Positions 9,753 to 20,999 of a DNA stretch of 38,871 bases are shown here, piece after piece; position 1 is the stretch's first letter, and each line of letters starts with the position of its first letter. Source of the DNA: Ignavibacteriota bacterium (GTDB taxonomy: Bacteria; Bacteroidota; Ignavibacteria; Kapaibacteriales; UBA2268). Under the pieces are notes generated by a model, which was not told the DNA's origin, searched no databases, and saw only the letters and a program-made list of their open reading frames with translations. The stretch is from NCBI GenBank assembly GCA_024636855.1, contig JAGXGG010000022.1, forward strand, positions 1-38,871, written 5' to 3'. A program made the translations under genes and the position numbers.

Positions 9753-10307
9753 ATGGCAAGAACTGAATCAAAAATGGTTGAGTTAGGTACAAAGGCAGCT
9801 GAATTTGCACTTTTTTCTCCTACAGAAAATCGAGTAATAACATCAACTTCACAGGAAACGGACAAGGCAACCCTTATAATGTTTATGAGTTGTCATTGTC
9901 CATTTGTAAAGCACTTAAATACTGCAATTTCTTCTTTTGCAAATGAATATATGCCAAAGGGTTTAGGTATATTGGCAATCAATTCAAATGATATTGAAAA
10001 GTATCCTGATGACTCACCAGAAAATATGATAAAACAATCAGAAGAGTTTGGTTTTACTTTTCCCTATCTTTTTGATGAAACACAAAATGTAGCTAAAGAA
10101 TTTGGAGCACAGTGTACACCTGATTTTTTCTTGTTTGATGGAGATATGAAACTTAGATACAGAGGTCAATTCGATGAGTCTAGACCTGGAAATGGTGTTC
10201 CTATTACAGGCAAAGATTTGCGTCAAGCTGTAGATGCATTACTTAATAACGAATTACCATCACTTATTCAGAAACCTAGTGTTGGATGTGGAATAAAGTG
10301 GAAGTAA
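9753..10307 (+). CDS. Thioredoxin-fold AhpC/TSA-like protein (peroxiredoxin-like 1 type)
   Basis: The 184-residue protein has a thioredoxin fold with an unusual active site, Ser46-Cys47-His48-Cys49-Pro50. This CHCPFVKH form is typical of the peroxiredoxin-like 1 group of the AhpC/TSA superfamily. The cis-proline loop is QCTPDFF (Cys121, Pro123), so a third Cys lies beside the active site, and a fourth (Cys179) is near the C-terminus in VGCGIKWK. The product is probably a cytoplasmic thiol oxidoreductase or redox sensor, since no signal peptide is present. AAAGGA at 9740-9745 sits 7 bases before the ATG, a better ribosome-binding site than most genes here have. It converges on argS with only 8 bases between the stops. 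The physiological substrate is unknown. Confidence 0.85.
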   Translation: MARTESKMVELGTKAAEFALFSPTENRVITSTSQETDKATLIMFMSCHCPFVKHLNTAISSFANEYMPKGLGILAINSNDIEKYPDDSPENMIKQSEEFGFTFPYLFDETQNVAKEFGAQCTPDFFLFDGDMKLRYRGQFDESRPGNGVPITGKDLRQAVDALLNNELPSLIQKPSVGCGIKWK

Positions 10308-10315
10308 TATAATAA

Positions 10316-11959
10316 TTACATTTTATTAGGAGCTGAAATACCTAAAATAGTTAATCCATTTTTCAAAACGGTTTTAGCTATATTTGCCAAATGTAATCGG
10401 GACTTGAGTATTTCAGCTTCTTCACCTTTAATTCTACAATTATGGTAGAATGAACTAAAGTTTGAGGCAAATTCACGCAAATATTCCACAATGATTTGAG
10501 GTTCATACTTTTCAGATGCCAATCTTATAGAATTAGGGAATTCTAAAATAGATTTGATTAAATTAATTTCGTCTTCTAATTGTAATAATTCAAAATTGGG
10601 TTTTTCTTTTAGAATATCTTCTGAGTTTTCTACATTTTCAAGTATGGAACATATTCTTGCATGTGCATATTTTAAATAAAATACAGGGTTTTTATCAGAA
10701 TTCTCAGTAGCCAAAGATAAGTCAAACTCAAGATGAGTTGTATTCCCTCTCATTATTAAAAAGAATCTAACTACCTCGTCACCTACTTCATCAAGTAAAT
10801 CATCTAATGTATAACTCTTCCCTGTTCTTTTAGACATTTTAACTTGTTGTCCTTCTTTTGTAAGTGTGACAAATTGATGTATAACAACTTTTATATTATC
10901 AACATTATATCCTAAATGTTTAACTGCTGCCATTACATCAGGAATTGTAGCTATGTGGTCTGCACCAAAAACATCAATAATTTTGTCAAAGCCACGTTTA
11001 AATTTTTCTTTGTGATATGCAATATCTGGTAATCTATAAGTAGGTTCACCTGAAGATTTTACAATTACTCTGTCATCATCTAATCCCATTTCAGAAAGCT
11101 TAAGCCAAGTAGCTCCATCTTTATCATAAACAAGATTAACTTCTTTTAAATCGTTAATTACATCGTTTATTTTACCTTCTTTATAAAGTGAGTCTTCATT
11201 ATAGAATACATCTTGTTCAATATTCATTTTTGAAAGAGTCTTCTTTATTTTATCGAAGCACCAAGTTTCACCGAATTTCTTAATTGCTATTCTATCTTGG
11301 AAATTACCTTCTTTTAACTCATCACCATAATCTTTTATAAGTTCCTTGGCTATATCAATTACATAATCACCATGATAACCGTCTTCAGGAAATTCATGGC
11401 TACTATCGCCAAGCTCATTCATATATCTAACATATATAGAAGTAACCAAATTATTCATTTGATTGCCGGCATTATTGAAGTAATACTCTCGTGTTACATC
11501 ATATCCAAGCCATTGATAAATATTGGCTATTGTATCACCTATTGCAGCATTTCTACCATGACCTAAGTGCAATAAACCAGTTGGATTAGCACTAACGTAT
11601 TCTACATTAACCTTTATACCATTACCAATATTTTGTTGACCATAAGATTCATTTTTAAGTAGTATCTCATTAAGTTGGCTAGTATAATAACTATGATTGA
11701 ATTTAAAGTTAATAAATCCAGGTCCAGCTATTTCGATATTTTCTATAACAGAACTATCTATTTCTAGAATATTAACAATATTTTCAGCTATTTTTCTTGG
11801 AGAGTTCTTAAGAGCAGACGCTAGTTGTAATGCTATATTAGTGGAAACATCACCATGCTCAGGATTATTTGGTTTTTCAAATGCTATTTCTACTTCTTGT
11901 TCTAAACCTATCGTAGTTAAAGCACTTGCGATTGCTTTTTCTAATAATTTAATCTGCAT
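10316..11959 (-). CDS. argS: Arginyl-tRNA synthetase
   Basis: This class I synthetase charges tRNA-Arg with arginine. The N-terminal Add1-type domain covers about residues 1-110. The HIGH motif appears as HLGHG (about 131-135) after SANPTG. The KMSKR signature with TGK is near 374-381. The DALR anticodon-binding domain begins around VFYLKYAHARI (about 426-436). The length of 547 residues is normal. I use the ATG at 11959; the codon just upstream (11960-11962) is an in-frame TTG and would add one residue. The start overlaps the end of rsfS by 11 bases, indicating translational coupling. It is the last gene of the long minus-strand cluster. Confidence 0.97.
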   Translation of the reverse strand: MQIKLLEKAIASALTTIGLEQEVEIAFEKPNNPEHGDVSTNIALQLASALKNSPRKIAENIVNILEIDSSVIENIEIAGPGFINFKFNHSYYTSQLNEILLKNESYGQQNIGNGIKVNVEYVSANPTGLLHLGHGRNAAIGDTIANIYQWLGYDVTREYYFNNAGNQMNNLVTSIYVRYMNELGDSSHEFPEDGYHGDYVIDIAKELIKDYGDELKEGNFQDRIAIKKFGETWCFDKIKKTLSKMNIEQDVFYNEDSLYKEGKINDVINDLKEVNLVYDKDGATWLKLSEMGLDDDRVIVKSSGEPTYRLPDIAYHKEKFKRGFDKIIDVFGADHIATIPDVMAAVKHLGYNVDNIKVVIHQFVTLTKEGQQVKMSKRTGKSYTLDDLLDEVGDEVVRFFLIMRGNTTHLEFDLSLATENSDKNPVFYLKYAHARICSILENVENSEDILKEKPNFELLQLEDEINLIKSILEFPNSIRLASEKYEPQIIVEYLREFASNFSSFYHNCRIKGEEAEILKSRLHLANIAKTVLKNGLTILGISAPNKM

Positions 11960-12386
11960 CAATCGTGTTCTCTATCTCTATTTTTAAATCTGAATAGCTA
12001 GTCTCAACTAGCTCAGCATCATCATTAACAATATAAAATTCTGAGTCTGCCCATAATTTTTCTAATTTATAGTAACTTCTAAGTTCACTAATGAATATAT
12101 GGACTACCACATCGAAGAAATCTAAAATTACCCATTCTGCTGTTTCCATTCCTTCTATTTTTGGTTTAGGTAGGTCGTGTTCAGTTATATTATTTAAAAT
12201 ATTATCAGCAACAGATTTAACCTGAACTGTAGATTTACAATCACAAACCATAATAAAATTGCTTGAAGCAATATCTATTTTATGTAAATCTAAAATGACA
12301 GCATTTTCTGCTAATTTGTCTTGCGCTGCTTGAGCACACAGAATTGCTAATTTTTGAGAGTCGGAGTATTTTTTCTTCTTAGTCAA
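11949..12386 (-). CDS. rsfS: Ribosomal silencing factor RsfS (Iojap/DUF143 family)
   Basis: The 145-residue product matches RsfS, which binds ribosomal protein uL14 and blocks subunit joining when nutrients are scarce. Diagnostic parts are the early AILCAQAAQDKLAENAVILD helix-strand, the SSNFIMVC strand, and the core EWVILDFFDVVVHIF near 104-118, followed by SELRSYYKLEKLW. The start is a TTG at 12386 with a lysine-rich beginning; upstream in frame come only ATA, ATT and a stop (TAG), and no internal ATG would preserve the domain. The 3' end overlaps argS. A position next to a LytR_C gene recurs in many bacteria. It acts in the cytoplasm. Confidence 0.95.
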   Translation of the reverse strand: MTKKKKYSDSQKLAILCAQAAQDKLAENAVILDLHKIDIASSNFIMVCDCKSTVQVKSVADNILNNITEHDLPKPKIEGMETAEWVILDFFDVVVHIFISELRSYYKLEKLWADSEFYIVNDDAELVETSYSDLKIEIENTIDAD

Positions 12387-12470
12387 TATAATCTATTATT
12401 TAGTTTAATTTTACTTACCATTATTGGAGTAACAAGTTAATGACAATTAAAGTTATTACAAAATAGAATC

Positions 12471-12905
12471 TTAAAGATTAACTCTTAGATTGGAGAAATC
12501 CTTTCCTAAAACCAGAGTAGCTCGCAAATAGAGTGAAGAATCAATAACAGTTTCTATTTTTTTCTCATCTAAACCGATTGCTTTACTTAATTTGTAAGAA
12601 GAGATTTTATCCCCTAATCTATCGATAATGATTGTGGAATCAATTAATTTATCATAATTACCAATTTCAACTACGTCAAAACCTAATTGTCGTAGATGAT
12701 TTCTAGTTTTAGATGCAATACCTGATTCTCCACTTGCATTCAATACATTAAGCTGAATAGTCTTATTGAACCCTATATTTTCTGTTTTCTCAGAAAGGTT
12801 GGTATTCATGGGTGATGAATTCAATCGTAAAATGAAAGATAATAACATAAATACAGAAAGAATACTGAAGATTACAATACTTGTTTTTAATAGTAACTTA
12901 TTCAT
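12471..12905 (-). CDS. Membrane-anchored LytR C-terminal-domain protein
   Basis: The 144-residue product has one N-terminal membrane helix (about 7-27) and a LytR/CpsA/Psr C-terminal-type domain (LytR_C) at about 49-138. The domain is marked by QLNVLNASGESGIA, LRQLGFDVVEIGNYD and the final ATLVLGKDF. The catalytic LCP phosphotransferase domain is absent, so this is a stand-alone LytR_C protein that probably faces the periplasm and binds envelope components. The role is inferred from the domain only. It lies 60 bases after the ECF sigma factor gene and 84 bases before rsfS on the same strand. Confidence 0.82.
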   Translation of the reverse strand: MNKLLLKTSIVIFSILSVFMLLSFILRLNSSPMNTNLSEKTENIGFNKTIQLNVLNASGESGIASKTRNHLRQLGFDVVEIGNYDKLIDSTIIIDRLGDKISSYKLSKAIGLDEKKIETVIDSSLYLRATLVLGKDFSNLRVNL

Positions 12906-12965
12906 TTGAGTTTAAATATTAGATAGTTATAGAATAATTATAACTAGCAATATTTATGCCTGTTA

Positions 12966-13589
12966 TTACTTTATATTATTCAATAAGTTATATTTGTCTT
13001 TTAGTTCTTCGTACAATAACTTACGAGCTCGGAAAAGATGTGCTTTGACAGTACCTAAAGGTAAATCGAGCTGTTCGGCGATAGCCTTATAGTCTAATTC
13101 TTCTTCATGACGAAGTAGAATAATTTCACGGTAATTTTCAGGAAGTGTGTTTATAGCTGCTGTTATAATATCAGCCTTTTGTTCACTTATTAGATCAGCA
13201 TCAGGACTATATGAATTATCTTCTATTTCAAAATAGTTTTCATCTTCGGCATTTCCAATCGGTTTATCAATTGAAAATGTATCGAATCTTCTTTTTCTCA
13301 AGAAGTCGATTGTATTATTAGAAGCTATTCTATAGATCCATGCAGAGAAAGAATAATTGAACTTGAACTTATCTAAAGCCTTATATGCTTTAATAAAAGT
13401 TTCTTGTACCAAATCCTCTACATCACTGTCATTCTTTATCATTTTTTTGACAAGTGAATAGATTAAATTTTTATATTTTTTTTGTAGAAACTCATATGCA
13501 GTATTATCTCCTTCGAGTACTTTTCTTATTGCATCGAAGTCTTCTTGCTTTGAGTCTGATTTATTTTTTCTGTTTTGCATACTTCCCAT
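12966..13589 (-). CDS. ECF-type RNA polymerase sigma factor
   Basis: The 207-residue sigma-70-family protein has only regions 2 and 4, as in ECF (RpoE-like) factors. Region 2 includes DVEDLVQETFIKAYKAL (about 56-72) and the DNA-melting SAWIYRIASNN (about 82-92). Region 4 includes LPENYREIILLRHEEELDY (149-167) and the helix-turn-helix IAEQLDLPLGTVKAHLFRAR (170-189). A long acidic linker (about 110-140) joins them. The start may be Met1 (13589) or Met4 (13580). No anti-sigma factor gene follows; the next gene encodes a membrane LytR_C protein without anti-sigma features. It follows the PhoR-like kinase gene by 33 bases. Confidence 0.93.
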   Translation of the reverse strand: MGSMQNRKNKSDSKQEDFDAIRKVLEGDNTAYEFLQKKYKNLIYSLVKKMIKNDSDVEDLVQETFIKAYKALDKFKFNYSFSAWIYRIASNNTIDFLRKRRFDTFSIDKPIGNAEDENYFEIEDNSYSPDADLISEQKADIITAAINTLPENYREIILLRHEEELDYKAIAEQLDLPLGTVKAHLFRARKLLYEELKDKYNLLNNIK

Positions 13590-13622
13590 AGTATGAAATT
13601 AAAAAGATTTCTTTACAATTCC

Positions 13623-15362
13623 TTATTGAATTACACTCTGTGTAAAAGGAATTGTAATTATAAACCTTGTACCTTTATTTATTTCACTTTCTATTTCTAT
13701 CTTTCCTTTATGTAATAAGACGATATGTTTAACGATAGAAAGACCTAACCCAGTACCACCCACTCTTCTTGATCTTGATTTATCCACTGTATAGAACCTC
13801 TCGAATATTCTATCAACATCATCTTTAGGAATACCTAATCCCGAATCTTCTATTATAAAAACCTGTTTATTATCTTTTTCTTTTGAAGTGATTTTAATAT
13901 TACCCTTATCTGTATATTTAAAAGCATTATCAATTAGGTTTATTAATAATTGTTCTATTCTAAAATTATCGATTTCTAATATACGTTCTTTATTCTCAAT
14001 TGATATTATTAAATCTATACCTTTCTCGTTACTTTTTTGAATAAATAAACTGTAAACATTTTCAAGTATATCATTTACCTTAATTTTATCTAAAATTAGG
14101 TTCGTTTTAGTTTGCTCTAATTCTGATAAATGTAATAAGTCGTTTACTATTCTAATAAGTCTGTTAGTATGTCGACTTATTATTTCTATATATCGTTTTT
14201 GCTCGGGATCGTCTATTTCATCAATTAAAGTTTCTGAGAACCCCTTTATAGCTGTGAGAGGAGTACGTAATTCATGAGATACATTTATTACAAAGTCTTT
14301 CTTAATAAGTTCTAGTTTATTAAGTTCGGATATATCATGAAGTAAAATAATCACTTCATTCTTCATCTTAATCCAACTTGTTGAACATAAGAACTGTCTA
14401 TTACCAACTTCTATTTCTCTTGTTATACTCTTGTCATTTGAAACGATTTCTTCAAGTAAATTCTTAAGATGATTATTATCAATCAATCTAGTAAGTTTTT
14501 TGCCTATTAAATTATCTTTTCGTAATAAATCAGAAAAAGACTCATTATATAGTTTAATTCTCCCCTTAGAATCAAGTACTACTAAACCTTCTTGAATTTC
14601 TGAAATTAAAGTATCTAATTGTTCTTTCTGTGAATTTACTTTATAAAATAACTTTTTTAAACGTTTAGTCATGTTATTAAAATTAATAGATAAATCACCC
14701 AATTCATCTTTAGAATTAATTTTTACTTTAACATCAAAGTCTCCCTCTGCTACTTTTTTGGATGCTTCAGAGAGTTGCTTTATAGGGTTTGAGATTTTCT
14801 TTATAAATACAAATAGACCGAGTATAGAAATAAGATAAACGAAAACAGATATTTCAATTATCTCTGTTCTAACTTCATGTAATAGTTTATTCATCTTATA
14901 AACAAAAAAGCTAGTTCTTAAATAGTATTGACTATCTCCCATTTTAATTACTCTAGCTACATATAACATGTCTTCTTGAACAGTTTTAGAATACCTAATA
15001 CTATGCCCTATCTCAGAATTTGATAATTCGAGTATTTCTGGTCTATTTTTGTGGTTTTCCATTCCTGATGGATTTTCATCGGAATCGAACAGAACAACAC
15101 CTGATTTGTCAATAATTGTTATTCGGACTTTAGATGTTGAAGAGAATTCATTTAATAAATCATTGATTTGTTTATTATCTTGAATTAGATCAAATTTGAT
15201 TAATTCTGACTCAATCAACTTAGAATAAATTTCTAGATTATTAGTCAAATCACTAATATAATGCGAACGTATAGTACTATAGGAAATAAATACTATTAAC
15301 GAGGAAAGTAGTGTCACAACTATTAAATATCCGAAAGAGAATTTGGAAACAATTTTTTTCAT
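13623..15362 (-). CDS. PhoR-type membrane sensor histidine kinase
   Basis: The 579-residue kinase is built as TM1 (about 10-29), an extracytoplasmic sensor region (30-167), TM2 (168-188), HAMP (about 189-241, with NPIKQLSEASKKVAEGDF), a PAS domain (about 248-350), HisKA and HATPase. The phosphoacceptor is His363 in VSHELRTPL. The ATPase boxes include LINLIDNAFKYT, IEDSGLGIP, FERFYTVDKSRSR and GGTGLGLSIVKHI. This architecture and the paired regulator match PhoR/ResE/WalK-like kinases; phosphate sensing is possible but unproven, since no pst or phoU genes are visible. Its start lies 4 bases after the regulator stop, so the pair is translationally linked. Confidence 0.93.
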   Translation of the reverse strand: MKKIVSKFSFGYLIVVTLLSSLIVFISYSTIRSHYISDLTNNLEIYSKLIESELIKFDLIQDNKQINDLLNEFSSTSKVRITIIDKSGVVLFDSDENPSGMENHKNRPEILELSNSEIGHSIRYSKTVQEDMLYVARVIKMGDSQYYLRTSFFVYKMNKLLHEVRTEIIEISVFVYLISILGLFVFIKKISNPIKQLSEASKKVAEGDFDVKVKINSKDELGDLSINFNNMTKRLKKLFYKVNSQKEQLDTLISEIQEGLVVLDSKGRIKLYNESFSDLLRKDNLIGKKLTRLIDNNHLKNLLEEIVSNDKSITREIEVGNRQFLCSTSWIKMKNEVIILLHDISELNKLELIKKDFVINVSHELRTPLTAIKGFSETLIDEIDDPEQKRYIEIISRHTNRLIRIVNDLLHLSELEQTKTNLILDKIKVNDILENVYSLFIQKSNEKGIDLIISIENKERILEIDNFRIEQLLINLIDNAFKYTDKGNIKITSKEKDNKQVFIIEDSGLGIPKDDVDRIFERFYTVDKSRSRRVGGTGLGLSIVKHIVLLHKGKIEIESEINKGTRFIITIPFTQSVIQ

Positions 15363-15366
15363 TTTA

Positions 15367-15891
15367 TTAAGACTCTTCTAATTTGTAACCAACGCCCCTT
15401 ATATTCTTTATAAATAGACCATATTGGCCTAATTTTTCACGAAGATTCTTTATGTGAACATCAACAGTTCTATCTAAAACACCTTTATCACTAACACCTA
15501 GATAATCCAAGATTTGCTCTCTGGAATATACCCATCCTTTTTTATTAGCAAGTAAATTTAAAATCTTGTACTCTGATGAAGTTAATTCTACTTTTTCATT
15601 ATCAATTCTTACTTCGTATTTATTCAAGTCAATCTCTAATGATTCCCCAATATAAACTTTATTTATATCAGGTGCTTTTTTCTCATTCCTTCTTAGTACA
15701 GCTTTTACTCTAGCGACTAGTTCTCTTGGAGAAAATGGTTTAGTAACATAATCATCTGCACCAATTTCTAAACCTAGGATTTTCTCAGTCTCGTCTCCCC
15801 TAGCTGTTAACATGATTACTGGTATATTAGAATAATCGGATTCACTTTTTAGATATTTACAAATTTCAAATCCATCTGAATCTGGTAACAT
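15367..15891 (-). CDS. OmpR/PhoB-type response regulator, main open part of a frameshifted gene
   Basis: This 174-residue frame holds the second half of a receiver domain (MLPDSDGFEICKYL, VIMLTARG with the conserved Thr, and the conserved Lys in DDYVTKPFSPRELVARV) and a complete winged-helix DNA-binding domain (LTSSEYKILNLL, GWVYSREQILDYL, DRTVDVHIKNLREKLG, IRGVGYKL). Read alone it lacks the acidic pocket and the phosphoacceptor Asp. The same frame continues upstream to about 15995 and encodes KSGYKTIEFESG and DLVILDL, which includes that Asp. The true start is the ATG at 16097 in another frame. Repairing one base gives a 243-residue protein of normal family length. It is coupled to the downstream kinase gene. 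Confidence 0.9.
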   Translation of the reverse strand: MLPDSDGFEICKYLKSESDYSNIPVIMLTARGDETEKILGLEIGADDYVTKPFSPRELVARVKAVLRRNEKKAPDINKVYIGESLEIDLNKYEVRIDNEKVELTSSEYKILNLLANKKGWVYSREQILDYLGVSDKGVLDRTVDVHIKNLREKLGQYGLFIKNIRGVGYKLEES

Positions 15892-15986
15892 TAAATCAAG
15901 TATAACTAAATCAATTTTATTTGATTTTATATATTTGAAAAAGCCCTCTCCGCTTTCGAATTCAATAGTTTTGTAACCACTTTTCT

Positions 15987-16097
15987 TTAATGAATTGACA
16001 CTAGTTCTACTATGTCTGGTTCATCATCAACTATAGCAATTGTTTTCAGAATCTTATTGCTGAAAGGTGATTTCTCTTGTGATATGTTTTCTTCCAT
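15987..16097 (-). pseudogene. N-terminal fragment of the same response regulator, ended by a -1 frameshift
   Basis: From ATG 16097 the minus strand encodes a receiver-domain start: a short polar leader, then KTIAIVDDEPDIVELVS, which includes the acidic pocket Asp-Asp-Glu. The frame then ends at a stop at 15987-15989. The downstream part reads on in a different frame. One extra A in the AA pair of TCAATTC (plus-strand TT 15995-15996) gives DIVELVSNSLKKSGYKT, which aligns with PhoB-type receivers without a gap. The ATG lies 12 bases after the hydrolase stop. This is therefore one gene (15367-16097) with a single-base deletion, either a genuine frameshift or a sequencing or assembly error. Confidence 0.85.
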
Positions 16098-16109
16098 TTA
16101 TTCTCCGAT

Positions 16110-19425
<3,316 letters not shown>

Positions 19426-19468
19426 TTAAAAGTCTCGTTGGTTTTTAATTTCTCTCTTATGCTAGATA

Positions 19469-19500
19469 CAAATATAACTATTTATTCAATGTAAGACAAT
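19469..19500 (-). promoter_or_regulatory. Bacteroidota-type promoter for gyrB
   Basis: On the minus strand ATTG (19497-19500) and TATATTTG (19469-19476) are separated by exactly 20 bases. This matches the -33 TTG / -7 TAnnTTTG layout of Bacteroidota housekeeping promoters. Transcription would start near 19462, leaving a leader of about 37 bases before the gyrB ATG. The -33 part overlaps the end of the DUF721 gene, so gyrB can be transcribed separately from dnaN-recF. Confidence 0.6.
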
Positions 19501-19779
19501 GTTTTTAATGATATTAGCACCCAAATAGGCATTGAATTTTTCAACAATTTGATCTTTACGCAATTGGATTTCAGTTTTCCACACAGGGTTACTAACTTTT
19601 AATATTAGTTTTCCATTCTTTAAGTCATATATTACTACAGACTTGGAGAAACTTTCTGAAATAATATCTTTTATATTATTTCTTAAATCAACTATTACTC
19701 TCTTTTCAGCTAAATTAAATTTGTTAGGCATAGAATCGAATAAACTATTTAAGTCTTGTGGTTCTTTGTCTAATCCCAT
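19486..19779 (-). CDS. DciA-like DUF721 protein
   Basis: The 97-residue product matches the DUF721 family, whose better studied members (DciA) help load the replicative helicase. Family signs are the small alpha/beta core with GKLILKVSNPVWKTEIQLRK and a C-terminal FNAYLGANIIKNIVLH, which corresponds to the usual end of these proteins. It starts 1 base after recF ends and is followed by gyrB, the standard position of this gene next to recF. It lacks the longer N- or C-terminal extensions of some homologues. The helicase-loading role is inferred from family and position. Confidence 0.82.
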   Translation of the reverse strand: MGLDKEPQDLNSLFDSMPNKFNLAEKRVIVDLRNNIKDIISESFSKSVVIYDLKNGKLILKVSNPVWKTEIQLRKDQIVEKFNAYLGANIIKNIVLH

Positions 19780-19780
19780 A

Positions 19781-20935
19781 TTAATCTACCTCCTCATCTA
19801 TTCTAACTACTTTTCCTTCATTAACATAAAAATAATGGCAATCATCTGAGGGTTTCATTATTTTTTTAATCTTTTCATCTTCTGTAATAGTAATAAATGC
19901 CTGAGCAAGATTTTTTAAAACTGTATGAATGACTAATTCAGTTCTCTTGGCATCTAATTCTGAAAATATATCATCTAATAAAACTATTGGTGTTTCATTA
20001 AGTATTTCCTTCATATAATCGAATTCGGCAAGTTTTAAACTTATTAAAACGGTTTTGTGCTGCCCTTGTGATGCAGCTTCTTTTACTGGCGCTTCATTTA
20101 TATATAAATCTAAATCATCTTTTTGTGGTCCGAACAAAGTTGTGTATCTAGTTAATTCTCCGATTTTCTTTTCATCTCTTAACTTTATAAGACGATTAAC
20201 TACTATATTTTCATCTAAAGTTTTATAATCAAGGTCACCAAATCCATAAGGTGAATATATTAATTTTACTTCCTCTTTACTATCAGATACTTTCTTGTAA
20301 TTATTCAGATAATATGGTTCAAACTCTTTAACAAACTTAGCACGTCTAAGTATTATTTTTGCACCGAACTCTAGAAGTTTTTCTGTCCAAATATTCAATT
20401 CATTTTTATCAATACTTCTGTCCTTCTTCATTTTAGAGAATAGATTATTTCTTTGTTTAAGTACTCTTCTATATGAGTATAAATCATTCAAATAATTATT
20501 ACTTATTTGGGAAATCGTAGTATTGATAAATCGTCTTCTATTTTCTGGTGAACCTGCTGTTATTTCTTTATAATCTGGCGATAGTATTATAATCGGAATA
20601 GAACCAATCAAATCTTTTGGACGCATATTCTCCATAAATGAAGATGAAATTCGCTTCCTTGATCCTGTTTCTTTTTTAACTTCTACTGTGAAATCTGTGC
20701 CTCTATCCCTCATTGTATTCACTCTTGATAAGAATAGTTCATTATCAAAATTTATCAATGAATTTTCTGGAGTATTTTGAAAACTCTTTGATATAGCAGC
20801 TAGTGATATAGCTTCTAATATTGAGGTCTTCCCAGCTCCATTTAAACCAAAAAACACATTGATATGTTTTCCGAAGTAGATTTCAGTTTGTTTATGATTT
20901 CGGATATTCAGAAAATATATTGAATCTATGCGCAT
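19781..20935 (-). CDS. recF: DNA replication and repair protein RecF
   Basis: The 384-residue SMC-like ATPase acts with RecO and RecR to load RecA at gapped DNA. Walker A is GLNGAGKTS (30-38). The ABC signature lies in AASQGQHKTVLISLKLAE (287-304). Walker B is PIVLLDD (316-322), followed by IFSELD. ENRRRFIN (131-138) is also conserved in RecF. The length is typical. It is followed immediately by the DUF721 gene. A hairpin with a T-run ends only a few bases before its ATG, which may lower read-through from dnaN. Confidence 0.97.
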   Translation of the reverse strand: MRIDSIYFLNIRNHKQTEIYFGKHINVFFGLNGAGKTSILEAISLAAISKSFQNTPENSLINFDNELFLSRVNTMRDRGTDFTVEVKKETGSRKRISSSFMENMRPKDLIGSIPIIILSPDYKEITAGSPENRRRFINTTISQISNNYLNDLYSYRRVLKQRNNLFSKMKKDRSIDKNELNIWTEKLLEFGAKIILRRAKFVKEFEPYYLNNYKKVSDSKEEVKLIYSPYGFGDLDYKTLDENIVVNRLIKLRDEKKIGELTRYTTLFGPQKDDLDLYINEAPVKEAASQGQHKTVLISLKLAEFDYMKEILNETPIVLLDDIFSELDAKRTELVIHTVLKNLAQAFITITEDEKIKKIMKPSDDCHYFYVNEGKVVRIDEEVD

Positions 20936-20941
20936 ATATAT

Positions 20942-20981
20942 AAAAAAAGGGTAAGCTATAAATCAATTATGCCTACCCTTT
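20942..20981 (-). terminator. Rho-independent-like terminator or attenuator between dnaN and recF
   Basis: AAAGGGTA (20946-20953) pairs with TACCCTTT (20974-20981), extended by GC (55-56 with 71-72) beyond one mismatch. The loop is about 14 bases. On the minus strand, the transcribed direction, the hairpin is followed by a run of seven T (20942-20948), so it has the form of an intrinsic terminator. It begins 18 bases past the dnaN stop and ends 6 bases before the recF start codon, so it may act as a partial terminator or mask recF translation. Confidence 0.65.
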
Positions 20982-20999
20982 AAAATGATTTGAGTTTTA

